From an uncultured Clostridia bacterium (GTDB taxonomy: Bacteria > Bacillota > Clostridia > Christensenellales > Borkfalkiaceae), in NCBI GenBank assembly GCA_944327465.1, contig CALVHH010000002.1, forward strand, positions 79,493 through 143,492: DNA of 64,000 nucleotides, written 5' to 3'. Positions 51,577-59,931 of the stretch are shown in pieces. Below the pieces are notes generated by a model. It saw only the letters and a list, made by a program, of their open reading frames with translations, made no database searches and was not told the DNA's origin. How positions within the stretch are numbered: position 1 is the first letter of the stretch; every line of letters begins with the position of its first letter. The position numbers and the translations under genes were made by a program.

Positions 51577-51915
51577 ATGGCACTGAACAGAATATTGACC
51601 GAACTGAGGAACGAACGGGGGCTGAGCCAAAAGGAACTTGCCGAAGGCATAGGCATAAGCCAATCCGCCATAGCCAAGATAGAGCTGGGAAGGAACGAGG
51701 CGACGGCTTCGACGGTGAGAAAGCTGGCGAAGTTTTTCGGCGTTTCAACAGACTATCTTTTGGAGCTTGAAGACGACTTCGGCGCACGGCAGACTTCGGC
51801 GGCGGCAGACAGCGAGCGAGAACTTTTAAAAAATTTCCGCAAGCTGCCGCCCGAACTGCGCGCTCTTGCCGCCGAAACAATAAGGCTGTGGGCAAAAGAG
51901 CGCGGGGCGAGATAG
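51577..51915 (+). CDS. XRE-family regulator, SinR-like in size and position
   Basis: A 112-residue protein. The N-terminal HTH (ILTELRNERGLSQKELAEGIGISQSAIAKIELGRNEAT) is a classic Xre/Cro domain; the C-terminus (SERELLKNFRKLPPELRALAAETIRLW) is helical and probably oligomerises. It is divergent from the fibre cluster, as sinR is functionally linked to tapA-sipW-tasA in Bacillus. The ATG has no SD, and a TAAAAT ends six bases before it, suggesting leaderless expression. Likely controls the cluster and itself. Confidence 0.82.
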   Translation: MALNRILTELRNERGLSQKELAEGIGISQSAIAKIELGRNEATASTVRKLAKFFGVSTDYLLELEDDFGARQTSAAADSERELLKNFRKLPPELRALAAETIRLWAKERGAR

Positions 51916-51956
51916 CAAAGAGTGTATTTTTTGTGAAATAAGCGCTTTTTTGCGCA

Positions 51957-51992
51957 CCGCATGTTTACATGCGGAAAAATGCGTGATACAAT
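51957..51992 (+). promoter_or_regulatory. XRE 3' hairpin overlapping the mscS promoter
   Basis: CCGCATG/CATGCGG hairpin (51957-51974) ends the XRE transcript. TTTACA (51964-51969) with a 17-base spacer to TACAAT (51987-51992) makes a promoter for mscS inside and after it. Confidence 0.6.
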
Positions 51993-52022
51993 GGCGTTGA
52001 CACAAAAAAAAGGAGGATGACC

Positions 52023-52856
52023 GTGGAAGATTTTATAAACGGGCTGAAGCAGTTTTTTACCGGCTTTTTTTATGACGGCGGGCTTATTATAGCGCGCACC
52101 GTGGCGTTTGCGCTTTTAGGGCTGGTGATCGTAAAGGCGGTGCTTTCGATAGTGCGCCGCTCGGCAATGAAGAGCAAGCTCGACAACGCCGCCGCAACAT
52201 TTGTGATATCTATAATAACCGTTGTTTTGTACCTGGCGCTGGTCATAGTGGTGGCAAGTTCGCTGGGCATATCCACGGCGGGGATAATTGCGGCTTTTTC
52301 GGCAATAGCGCTGGCTATAGCGCTCGCCCTGCAGGACAGCCTGGCAAGCCTTGCAAACGGAGTCATCATAATTTTCACCAAGCCCTTTAAAAAGGGGGAT
52401 ATAATTATGATAAACGGCAAAGAGGGCAAGGTGCAGGATATAAGGCTGTTCAACACAAAGATACTTACGTTCAACAACGAAGAGGTGATAATACCAAACA
52501 GCGACGTGCTTTCGGAAACGCTTGTGAACGAAAGTAACATGCCGCTAAGGCGCGTGGAGCTGCCCTTTTACGTGTGCTATGCGGCGGACGCCGCCAAAGT
52601 GCGCGAACGCATACTTGAAAAGCTGAAGGCGAGCGCAAACGTCATCGATTCGCCGGCGGCATCGGTGGGACTTGACAGCTTTGGCGAGGACACGATAAAG
52701 TGCACCGTATACGCATGGGCGCCTTCCGAGGCGTACTCCGCGGCAAAGAGCGACGTCAAGGCGGCGGTCTATTCCACCGTGCGCGAACTGAGCGCCGAGC
52801 CTTCTTCAAGGCGGGTGCGCGTAGACTTGGGCGACAGGGAGGAGAAAGATGTTTAA
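52023..52856 (+). CDS. mscS: Small-conductance mechanosensitive channel
   Basis: A 277-residue MscS. Two N-terminal helices are followed by the pore helix TM3 (AIALAIALALQDSLASLANGVIII), then the beta domain FKKGDIIMINGKEGKVQDI. It releases solutes on hypo-osmotic shock. GTG 52023 was chosen: GGAGG lies six bases upstream, while ATG 52017 abuts the SD. It overlaps the next gene by eight bases. Confidence 0.92.
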   Translation: MEDFINGLKQFFTGFFYDGGLIIARTVAFALLGLVIVKAVLSIVRRSAMKSKLDNAAATFVISIITVVLYLALVIVVASSLGISTAGIIAAFSAIALAIALALQDSLASLANGVIIIFTKPFKKGDIIMINGKEGKVQDIRLFNTKILTFNNEEVIIPNSDVLSETLVNESNMPLRRVELPFYVCYAADAAKVRERILEKLKASANVIDSPAASVGLDSFGEDTIKCTVYAWAPSEAYSAAKSDVKAAVYSTVRELSAEPSSRRVRVDLGDREEKDV

Positions 52857-53349
52857 CTTTGATATGGCACTGCTCGCGGCGGACGGCACTTCGCCCGATA
52901 TGTGGAACACGATAATACAGTACTGCACGTACGCGGTGATAATTGTGGTGTGCGTGTTCGTGCTGATACTAATGTCAAAAAGAAACAGGCTGCCCAAGCA
53001 CGGCGAGCTCAAAAAGAAGCTCGAAGGGCTGAACGCCGACATTGCGGCGCTGAAAACGCCTTTAAAGCGCGTGAAATTTTACAAGAGCGTTTCGCACGTC
53101 GTATACAAGGCAGACAGGCTGGCATACGTTGCGGCAATGCTTGCCGAAAAGGAAAAATATGCCGACCTGAGCAGGATAGCCGACCTTATTGGCGAAGCGC
53201 GCAACGAGCTTGCGCCCTACAAGTTCGGCAAGCTCGAGCCCGAACAGAGCGAGGGCTTTGACGGCGCCGCACAGAAGGTGGGCGAAGCGATTGCCGTGCT
53301 TGAAACAGTTATAAAGCGCGACGGCGAAATTAAAAAATTGAACGGTTGA
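52849..53349 (+). CDS. Membrane-anchored coiled protein of unknown function
   Basis: A 166-residue protein. One N-terminal transmembrane helix (YAVIIVVCVFVLILM, about 28-42) with a short outer end, then a basic, helical cytosolic domain (ELKKKLEGLNADIAALKTPLKRVKFYKS...) of about 120 residues. It is coupled to mscS by an 8-base overlap. Role unknown; co-expression with a channel suggests a membrane-stress or scaffold function. Confidence 0.75.
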   Translation: MFNFDMALLAADGTSPDMWNTIIQYCTYAVIIVVCVFVLILMSKRNRLPKHGELKKKLEGLNADIAALKTPLKRVKFYKSVSHVVYKADRLAYVAAMLAEKEKYADLSRIADLIGEARNELAPYKFGKLEPEQSEGFDGAAQKVGEAIAVLETVIKRDGEIKKLNG

Positions 53350-53395
53350 ATTGCACAAAACTATTATAAATTATATTTGTAAAACACAGTATAAA

Positions 53396-53438
53396 AAGCG
53401 GCGGCGCGAACCTGATGTTCGCGCCGCCGCTTCTTTTA
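53396..53438. terminator. Shared terminator between convergent genes
   Basis: A 16-bp perfect stem (53396-53411 with 53417-53432, loop of 5) followed by CTTTTAT. Confidence 0.85.
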
Positions 53439-53444
53439 TCGATT

Positions 53445-54305
53445 TTATTCACCGCTGTGGTCGAATATCACCATGTACGCGCCCTTGACGAGTATTTTTA
53501 AATCCAGTCGGAGCGAACGCTTTTGAATGTATTCGAGGTCGAGCCGCACCCAATCGTCAAACGACAGGCTGTTGCGGTTGGGCTGTATCTGCCACAGGCA
53601 CAGCAGCCCGCCCTTTACGTCCAGGCGGTGCATCTGGTAAGGTGTATACTCGCTCACTTCGTTGGGCAGGGGCGGACGGGGACCGACTACCGACATATCG
53701 CCGCGCAAAATGTTTAAAAGCTGCAAGAGCTCATCGAGCGAAGTTTTGCGCAGGAACCTGCCGAAGGGCGTTATGCGGGGGTCGTCCTTTATTTTGAACG
53801 CAGGGGGGTCGGCTTCGTTGAGCCCCGCGGCGATGAGCGCATCCTTCATATCCTCGGCGCCGGGGCACATTGAGCGTATTTTGTAGAATTTGAAGCGTTT
53901 GCCGTCCTTGCCGACGCGCACCGAAGAATATACGGGGCTCTTTTTGACCTTTTCGCCCTTGAGTTTTTTGCGGGGGCGGAGCAGGCAGTCGTACACCCTG
54001 CCGTCGTTTGCGACAAGCCGCTTGGCGTGCTTTGCCGCGGGCGCGTCTGCGTCATCGACGGGGGTTATTACAAGTTCGTATGCCGAATTCTTTGCGTCCT
54101 CAGCCCATTTTATGAACAGCACTATGACTATCAGCCACGACAAAAAAATGAGCAGCAGCCCCGACGAAACTATGTCGAAAGTGCGCTTGACGAAGCGATA
54201 GAAATATTTATTTTTAAGTTTGCCATAAGGCGGAGCGGCTGCGGGAAGCGCGGCGGCATCTGCCGCAGCGACCTCTTCTTCCGCTCCCTTGACGTCATTC
54301 TTCAT
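53445..54305 (-). CDS. Polyprenyl-phosphate glycosyl-1-phosphate transferase
   Basis: A 286-residue bacterial sugar transferase (PssY/WcaJ-type). It starts surface glycan synthesis by placing a sugar phosphate on undecaprenyl phosphate. A Lys-rich N-terminus and a helix (FDIVSSGLLLIFLSWLIVIVLFI) are followed by an insert of about 55 residues, then the catalytic core: FYKIRSM, DELLQLLNILRGDMSVVGPRPPLP and RLDVKGGLLCLWQI. ATG 54305 has GAGGG. No other glycan genes are nearby, so it is isolated. Confidence 0.88.
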   Translation of the reverse strand: MKNDVKGAEEEVAAADAAALPAAAPPYGKLKNKYFYRFVKRTFDIVSSGLLLIFLSWLIVIVLFIKWAEDAKNSAYELVITPVDDADAPAAKHAKRLVANDGRVYDCLLRPRKKLKGEKVKKSPVYSSVRVGKDGKRFKFYKIRSMCPGAEDMKDALIAAGLNEADPPAFKIKDDPRITPFGRFLRKTSLDELLQLLNILRGDMSVVGPRPPLPNEVSEYTPYQMHRLDVKGGLLCLWQIQPNRNSLSFDDWVRLDLEYIQKRSLRLDLKILVKGAYMVIFDHSGE

Positions 54306-54884
54306 TTTTCCCTCTTTTTCGGCGGCAATGCAGCCGCCGGCGTATATCATAATTTTATCATGCGGCGCGTGCGCACCGCAAGCGCATGCGCCCACGAAAC
54401 CGCAGGCACACGGCTGAAAATGTATGCATTATCTGTAAATTTTTGCCGCAAATGCGGCTTGCAGGCAGAACTCTGCCGCCAAAGTCATATACGGTATGCA
54501 TTTTATCACAAATATGTGTTTTTTGTCAAGTTTATTGACGGCGCGTTTGGCAATTATTTTAATTTGCATGCGCGTGCGCAGCCACACGGAAAGCCGCATT
54601 GCGCGGCGCCCGCAGGCGCCGCGCAATGTGGTATGAAGGGAAATATAACGAATGAAAACTCGTGAGTGTGGGCTTATTGATGTGTGCCGCGACGCACGCG
54701 GCAACCTTTATGCATACATTATACAGCAGCGTTTAAACCGAGTATACCGCATATTTAACCGCGCACATATTATTTTTTACGCATATGTGCGGGCGCGGCA
54801 AAAAAACGGGGATGCTAAGTTTAAAAATAATACATGCATGCGCGTTGAAATGTTAAATACGCTGCACCGCCGCACATTTAAGGC
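54306..54884. other. Intergenic region with one promoter and a strong hairpin
   Basis: Minus-strand promoter TTGACA (54524-54529), 18 bases, TAAAAT (54500-54505) serves the transferase with a leader of about 190 bases. A 17-bp stem with a 4-base loop lies at 54594-54631. The rest is low-complexity, rich in GCATGC-like palindromes. A plus-strand frame at 54652-54888 was judged unlikely to be a gene. Confidence 0.55.
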
Positions 54885-56033
54885 TTAAAGAAGCGACTTA
54901 TACAGCGAAATTATATCTTCCTTGGTGGGGTCCTTGGGGTTGCCGGGGCGGCAGGCGTCGTCCATTGCCGACTGCGCGAGGAAATCGATGTCCTCCTCCT
55001 TTACTATGCCCTTGAGGTTTTCGGGTATGCCGACGTCCTTTGAAAGTTTAGCCACCGCGTCGCAGGCGGCATTTCTTGCATCTTCGAGACTCATTTCGTC
55101 CACGCCCTCAACGCCCATTGCTTTGGCTATGTCGCGGTACTTTTCGCCTGTGGCTTCGGCGTTATAGCGCATTACGGTGGGAAGCAGAATGGCGTTTGCC
55201 ACACCGTGAGGGGTATCGTACACCGCGCCCAGAGCGTGAGCCATGGAATGGACTATGCCGAGGCCGACGTTTGAAAAGCCCATGCCCGCAATGTACTGGC
55301 CGAGCGCCATGCCCTCGCGCCCTTCCTTTTCGCCCTTTACCGCCGAGCGGAGCGAGCGGGAGATTATCTCTATCGCCTTTAAGTGGAACATGTCCGTCAT
55401 CTCCCACGCGGCTTTGGTTATGTAGCCCTCGATTGCGTGTGTGAGCGCGTCCATGCCGGTCGCGGCGGTCAGGCCCTTGGGCATAGTGCTCATCATGTCG
55501 CTGTCCACTACGGCGACGACGGGAATGTCGTGAACGTCCACACAGACGAACTTGCGCTTCTTTTCAACGTCGGTTATAACGTAATTTATGGTAACTTCCG
55601 CAGCCGTGCCCGCCGTGGTGGGAACGGCGATTATGGGCACACAAGGCTTCTTGGTGGGAGCCACGCCTTCAAGGCTTCTCACGTCCTCGAACTCGGGGTT
55701 GGCGATTATTATGCCTATCGCCTTGGCGGTGTCCATTGAGGAGCCGCCGCCGATGGCAATTATATAGTCGGCGCCGCTATCCTTGAATGCAGCCACGCCC
55801 GCCTGCACGTTTTCAATCGTGGGGTTGGGCTTTATGTCCGAATAGAGCTCATAGTCGAGCTTATTATCTATTAAGACATTTAAAACCTTGTCCGTGACCT
55901 TGAATTTTACGAGGTCGGGGTCGGAGCAGACGAACGCCTTTTTGAGCCCTCTTCTTTTAACTTCGCCCGGGATCTCCCTTATTGCACCCGCGCCGTGATA
56001 GCTTGTTTCGTTTAAAACTATTCTGTTTGCCAT
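54885..56033 (-). CDS. fucO: Lactaldehyde reductase
   Basis: A 382-residue iron-dependent group III alcohol dehydrogenase that reduces L-lactaldehyde to 1,2-propanediol. Same length as the E. coli enzyme and alike throughout: GGGSSMDTAKAIGI, PTTAGTAAEVTINYV, GMDALTHAIEGY, SNVGLGIVHSMAHALGA and DTPHGVANAILLP, the last segments holding the metal-binding His residues. It closes the rhamnose operon, disposing of the lactaldehyde half of the sugar. Confidence 0.95.
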   Translation of the reverse strand: MANRIVLNETSYHGAGAIREIPGEVKRRGLKKAFVCSDPDLVKFKVTDKVLNVLIDNKLDYELYSDIKPNPTIENVQAGVAAFKDSGADYIIAIGGGSSMDTAKAIGIIIANPEFEDVRSLEGVAPTKKPCVPIIAVPTTAGTAAEVTINYVITDVEKKRKFVCVDVHDIPVVAVVDSDMMSTMPKGLTAATGMDALTHAIEGYITKAAWEMTDMFHLKAIEIISRSLRSAVKGEKEGREGMALGQYIAGMGFSNVGLGIVHSMAHALGAVYDTPHGVANAILLPTVMRYNAEATGEKYRDIAKAMGVEGVDEMSLEDARNAACDAVAKLSKDVGIPENLKGIVKEEDIDFLAQSAMDDACRPGNPKDPTKEDIISLYKSLL

Positions 56034-56049
56034 GTCGATGTTCTCCTTT

Positions 56050-56418
56050 TTAAAGATTTTTGATTATGCAGTCCGCCGTTGAAATATTAGTTGCGATGGG
56101 CACGTCGTACACAACGGCTATGCGCAGCAGCGCGCGGACATCGGGGTCGTGCGGCTGCGCGGTGAGGGGATCGCAGAGGAATATTATGGCGTCTACGCTG
56201 CCTTCGGCCACGTGTGCGCCTATCTGCTGGTCGCCGCCGAGCGGACCCGAAAGATAGCTCTTTACGTTCAGGCCGGTGGCTTCGGCTACGCGGCGCGAAG
56301 TATTGCCCGTGCCGCACAGCTCAAAATTTTTAAGCGCTTCGGCGTTCGCCCGCGCCCATTCTACCATCTGCTGCTTTTTTCCGTCATGCGCTATCAGCGC
56401 TATCCTCTTTTTATTCAT
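56050..56418 (-). CDS. mgsA: Methylglyoxal synthase
   Basis: A 122-residue enzyme that converts dihydroxyacetone phosphate to methylglyoxal plus phosphate. Conserved [29 protein letters not shown] and [14 protein letters not shown] with the catalytic Asp. It overlaps rhaD by four bases (ATGA) and is followed by fucO, so it is part of the rhamnose operon. Its substrate is a product of RhaD, giving a route for the second half of rhamnose. Confidence 0.95.
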   Translation of the reverse strand: MNKKRIALIAHDGKKQQMVEWARANAEALKNFELCGTGNTSRRVAEATGLNVKSYLSGPLGGDQQIGAHVAEGSVDAIIFLCDPLTAQPHDPDVRALLRIAVVYDVPIATNISTADCIIKNL

Positions 56419-57251
56419 ATATCCAAAAAATCCTTTCTGTAATTTGTCACTTTGAAGAGTTCCAAAAGTTTTAACATATCCTCGTCCTTAATGGTGTTTA
56501 TGCGCGGCAGGTGTGCGGTGAGCATATAGATTTGCGCCGCCTTTTCGACCGTCTCTATTAAGCCGAAAGTTTCGTCAAGCGTCTTGCCCGCGCCGTATAT
56601 GCCGTGCATCGCCCATACCACAAGGCGGAACTCCTTCATCTTATTTGCCGTAGCTACGCCTATCTCCGTTGTGCCGCACAGCATCCAGGGGAGCACGCCC
56701 ACACCGTCGGGGAATACGACTATGCACTCCGTGCACATCTCCCATAATGTATGCGTAAACTTCTTTTCGTCCAGCTCGTGCACATAGTTCATAGCAAGCG
56801 TGTTGGTGGGGTGAGAGTGCATAACGACGCGGTTTTCGGGATCGACGGAGAGGCGCGCCATATGGCTCATCATGTGCGCGGGGAATTCCGAAGTAGGCCT
56901 TCCGCCGTCCTTAAAGCCCCAAAGAAGCTCGACTTCCTTTCCTTTTTTGCCTATGCGGACAATGCCCAGATTTGTTTCGGGATCGTCCTCGACATTTTTG
57001 AAGTACTTGCCTGTGCCTGTAACGATAAAGATCTTACCTTCCAGAGGGCTTGCGTCGAAGTCGACTTCATTGACGCCCATAAGGGGTATGGTGCGTATTA
57101 CTTTATTTAAATCGAGGTATTCTTTGACTTCCTCTTCCTTTAAAAGGTAGCTTATGTTGCCGCCGTTGCGCTCGTCCCATCCTAGGCGGTACATATTGGA
57201 CGCCGTTTTGCACATTTCGCGCACAAAGGGCGCCGTTAAAATATCTTTCAT
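56415..57251 (-). CDS. rhaD: Rhamnulose-1-phosphate aldolase
   Basis: A 278-residue class II aldolase that splits rhamnulose-1-phosphate into dihydroxyacetone phosphate and L-lactaldehyde. Zinc-binding His residues are in VMHSHPTNT and WAMHGIYG; the phosphate-binding NGGNIS and TGTGKYF are present. Overlaps rhaA and mgsA by four bases each. Confidence 0.95.
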   Translation of the reverse strand: MKDILTAPFVREMCKTASNMYRLGWDERNGGNISYLLKEEEVKEYLDLNKVIRTIPLMGVNEVDFDASPLEGKIFIVTGTGKYFKNVEDDPETNLGIVRIGKKGKEVELLWGFKDGGRPTSEFPAHMMSHMARLSVDPENRVVMHSHPTNTLAMNYVHELDEKKFTHTLWEMCTECIVVFPDGVGVLPWMLCGTTEIGVATANKMKEFRLVVWAMHGIYGAGKTLDETFGLIETVEKAAQIYMLTAHLPRINTIKDEDMLKLLELFKVTNYRKDFLDI

Positions 57252-58486
57252 CTCTTATTTAAAACCTCGCTTTCGTATTTCTTTATCTCGGTAAGGTAAT
57301 CTTCCTTCAAACCTTCGCGGGAGAGGTACTCCTTCCACACGGCTCCAAAGGGCATGTCCTTCACCTCTTCCTGCGCGACCATGAGTTCGGTAAACGCCGC
57401 ACTATCCTGCAACGAACGCAGTTTTTCGTGGGGTATCAGCAGCGCGTACAACAGAGCCTTTTCCATGGAGCGCTGTCCCGTCACCCATGCCGACAATCTG
57501 TTTATGCTCGCGTCGAAGTAGTCAAGTCCTATCATCACCTTATCTATAGCGTTGTTGCGCACGATTTCCTTAGCTATCTCTTTGAGTTCGTCCTCGAACA
57601 GCACTACGTGGTCGCTGTCCCACCTTACGCCGCGGGTGACATGCAATGCGAGCTTATCGTTAAACGCCAAGAGAGCGGGGATCTTATCCGAAACATATTC
57701 AAGCGGGTGATAGTGTCCGTTGTCCAGAAGGCAGCAGATATCGTTCTTTGCCGCGTAATTTTGGTAGAATTCGTTGCTGCCCACGGTGTAGCTCTCAACT
57801 CCTATGCCGAACACCTTGCTTTCGACGGCTACGACCACCTTGTTTCTATCATACCCGCAGGAGAGTATCTTGTCAAGGCTGTCCTTTAAACGAAGTCTGG
57901 GCGTAAGCCTGTCCGCGGGAACGTCCTTGAAGCCGTCGGGTATCCATATATTTACAAGGCAATGCGAGTTGAATTCGTCCGCGAAGTACTCTGCAATTTT
58001 AAGGCAACAAATGCAGTGGTCCACCCAAAATTTTCTTATATTCTCGTCGGGCGAAGAAAGAGTCAGCCCGTCCTTTATGTTTTTATGGCTGAACATAGTG
58101 GGATTGAAATCTATGCCGTCCAGCCCCAGCTCCCTGGCAAAGTCCACCCACGGGGCGAAATGTTCGGGGCGGTAGGCGTTCCTGTCTACATTTTCGCCGT
58201 TTAAAATTGCATAGCTGGCGTGCAGGTTGAGCCGCTTTTTGCCGGGCATAAGCGAAAACGCCTTTTTTATGTCGGCTTTCAACTCCTCAAAATCCCTCGC
58301 CCTGCCCGGGTAGTTGCCCGTTGTCTGTATGCCGCCCGAAAGAGAGCCGCCGCCGTCCAATCCTATTACGTCGTCCCCCTGCCAGCAGTGAATTGACACG
58401 GGAATATGCTTTAAACATTCTATCGCCGCATCGGTATCTATGCCGATTGCCTTATACTCTTGTTTTGCCAAATCATACATATTCAT
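57248..58486 (-). CDS. rhaA: L-rhamnose isomerase
   Basis: A 412-residue TIM-barrel metal enzyme converting L-rhamnose to L-rhamnulose. Family features are SIHCWQGDDV near the N-terminus, GLDGIDFNPTMFSH, AVESKVFGIG and LLDNGHYHPLEYVSDK, contributing Mn/Zn ligands. GAGG lies nine bases before ATG 58486, which overlaps the rhaB stop by one base. Confidence 0.96.
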   Translation of the reverse strand: MNMYDLAKQEYKAIGIDTDAAIECLKHIPVSIHCWQGDDVIGLDGGGSLSGGIQTTGNYPGRARDFEELKADIKKAFSLMPGKKRLNLHASYAILNGENVDRNAYRPEHFAPWVDFARELGLDGIDFNPTMFSHKNIKDGLTLSSPDENIRKFWVDHCICCLKIAEYFADEFNSHCLVNIWIPDGFKDVPADRLTPRLRLKDSLDKILSCGYDRNKVVVAVESKVFGIGVESYTVGSNEFYQNYAAKNDICCLLDNGHYHPLEYVSDKIPALLAFNDKLALHVTRGVRWDSDHVVLFEDELKEIAKEIVRNNAIDKVMIGLDYFDASINRLSAWVTGQRSMEKALLYALLIPHEKLRSLQDSAAFTELMVAQEEVKDMPFGAVWKEYLSREGLKEDYLTEIKKYESEVLNKR

Positions 58487-59805
58487 TACGCTTTGCCTCT
58501 TTCTATTTGAATCTTTAAATTTCCAATCGCCGTAGCCTCAATGGGCAGTGCGATAACTTTTACTTTACAAAAATCTTTCGTGAGTTTGTTCAGATAATTG
58601 TTTTTTGCGCCGCCGCCCACTATATAGAGCTCTTCGGCTTTAATTCCCGTGTTTTCTTCAAGTTCTTTTATAGCTTGCGCGTAGCTTGCGGCGAGGCTTA
58701 AATAGGCGCACCTGAAGTAGTCGCCCTCTTTCCGCGGTTTTTTCTCTTTATTTGCAAATGCCTCATCAAATACTTCCTTCATGCTCTCGGGCGAGAGGAA
58801 TGCGGGGGCGTTTATGTCGGTAATGCCGTCAAAGCTGCTGTCCTCCGCCTCCCTTACGATTTGGGCGAAATCCTTTTGGGGGCACAGTTCCTCTTTTAGG
58901 CGGTTGACCACCCACATGCCCATGATATTCTTTTGATAGCGCACATAGCCCACGCCGCCCTCGTTCGACCAGTTGCCCGCAAGGCTGCTTTCGTCGGTGT
59001 GGGCAACGGGTGATTTTATGCCGAGGAGCGACCATGTGCCCGAGGAGATATACGGCCGATTGCCGCGCATGGGTATGCCCTCCACCGCGCTTGCCGTGTC
59101 GTGCGAGGCGCACAAAACCACTTCGATCTGTCCGCCGACCTCGGCGGCGACTTCACTCTTTAACTTTCCCACGCTCTCGCCGGGGGCATAGAGTTTACCG
59201 AACATTCCATTCGGCAAGCCGAGCGCCTGTATTATGTCCCAATCCCAATCGCCCGTTTGGGCGTTGACAAGCCCCGTCGTCGTGGCGTTGGTGTACTCCT
59301 TCTTTTTGACGCCCGTCAAAAGATAGTTGAGGTATTCGGGCACCATCAAAAAGTCGGTGGCAGCGGACAATCTTCCCCTCTTTTTATCCTCGTACAGCTG
59401 ATAAATGGTATTGAAGGGCTGAAACTGTATGCCCGTCCTTTTATACAGTTCGTCAAAGGATATGCGGGCATGAACTTCGTCTATTATATCCGCCGTTCGG
59501 TCGTCGCGGTAGGCGGCGCAGGGCAAAACGGCGCTGTCGCCGTTCATTAAAACGTAATCGACTCCCCATGTGTCTATGGCGAGCGACGAGATGCGCGGAT
59601 ACTTTGCAAGGGCGCGCTTTATGCCCTCCTTAACATTGTAAAATAGCGCCTCGGTATTCCAAACGAGGCTGCCGCCGAGCTCCTCCACGCCGTTTTTAAA
59701 GCGATAGACCTCTTCGGTCATAATTTTGCCGCCATCTTCCCGGCCGACGATATGCCGCCCCGAAGACGCGCCTATATCTATTGCAAGACGGTATATTTCA
59801 GCCAT
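58486..59805 (-). CDS. rhaB: Rhamnulokinase
   Basis: A 439-residue FGGY kinase that phosphorylates L-rhamnulose. The N-terminal IDIGASSGR and LAIDTWGVDY, and the C-terminal GGGAKNNYLNKL ATP site, are intact. It is the first gene of the rhaB-rhaA-rhaD-mgsA-fucO operon, read from a promoter 30-60 bases upstream and divergent from an AraC regulator. Confidence 0.95.
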   Translation of the reverse strand: MAEIYRLAIDIGASSGRHIVGREDGGKIMTEEVYRFKNGVEELGGSLVWNTEALFYNVKEGIKRALAKYPRISSLAIDTWGVDYVLMNGDSAVLPCAAYRDDRTADIIDEVHARISFDELYKRTGIQFQPFNTIYQLYEDKKRGRLSAATDFLMVPEYLNYLLTGVKKKEYTNATTTGLVNAQTGDWDWDIIQALGLPNGMFGKLYAPGESVGKLKSEVAAEVGGQIEVVLCASHDTASAVEGIPMRGNRPYISSGTWSLLGIKSPVAHTDESSLAGNWSNEGGVGYVRYQKNIMGMWVVNRLKEELCPQKDFAQIVREAEDSSFDGITDINAPAFLSPESMKEVFDEAFANKEKKPRKEGDYFRCAYLSLAASYAQAIKELEENTGIKAEELYIVGGGAKNNYLNKLTKDFCKVKVIALPIEATAIGNLKIQIERGKA

Positions 59806-59837
59806 GCCGTCACAGCCCCCTTTTGTTCTTTGACAAT

Positions 59838-59865
59838 ATTATATCACACCAAACAAATAAAACAA
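59838..59865 (-). promoter_or_regulatory. Rhamnose operon promoter
   Basis: TTGTTT (59860-59865), 16 bases, TATAAT (59838-59843). The weak -35 box fits activator control. Confidence 0.65.
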
Positions 59866-59896
59866 GGACACTGTTTTGCGAAAATACTGACCGCAT

Positions 59897-59925
59897 TTGA
59901 CATGTTGCGGGCAATATGCTATAAT
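59897..59925 (+). promoter_or_regulatory. Perfect-consensus leaderless promoter of the AraC regulator
   Basis: TTGACA (59897-59902), 17 bases, TATAAT (59920-59925), then GCTTAC and ATG. Transcription should start at the A of the start codon. Confidence 0.85.
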
Positions 59926-59931
59926 GCTTAC

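Noticed and set aside
54652-54888. Plus-strand frame of 78 codons starting MKTRECGLID
   Set aside because: The SD is poor, the region is palindrome-rich and the composition is random-like (scattered Cys, Arg, Tyr). Nothing supports it as a gene.
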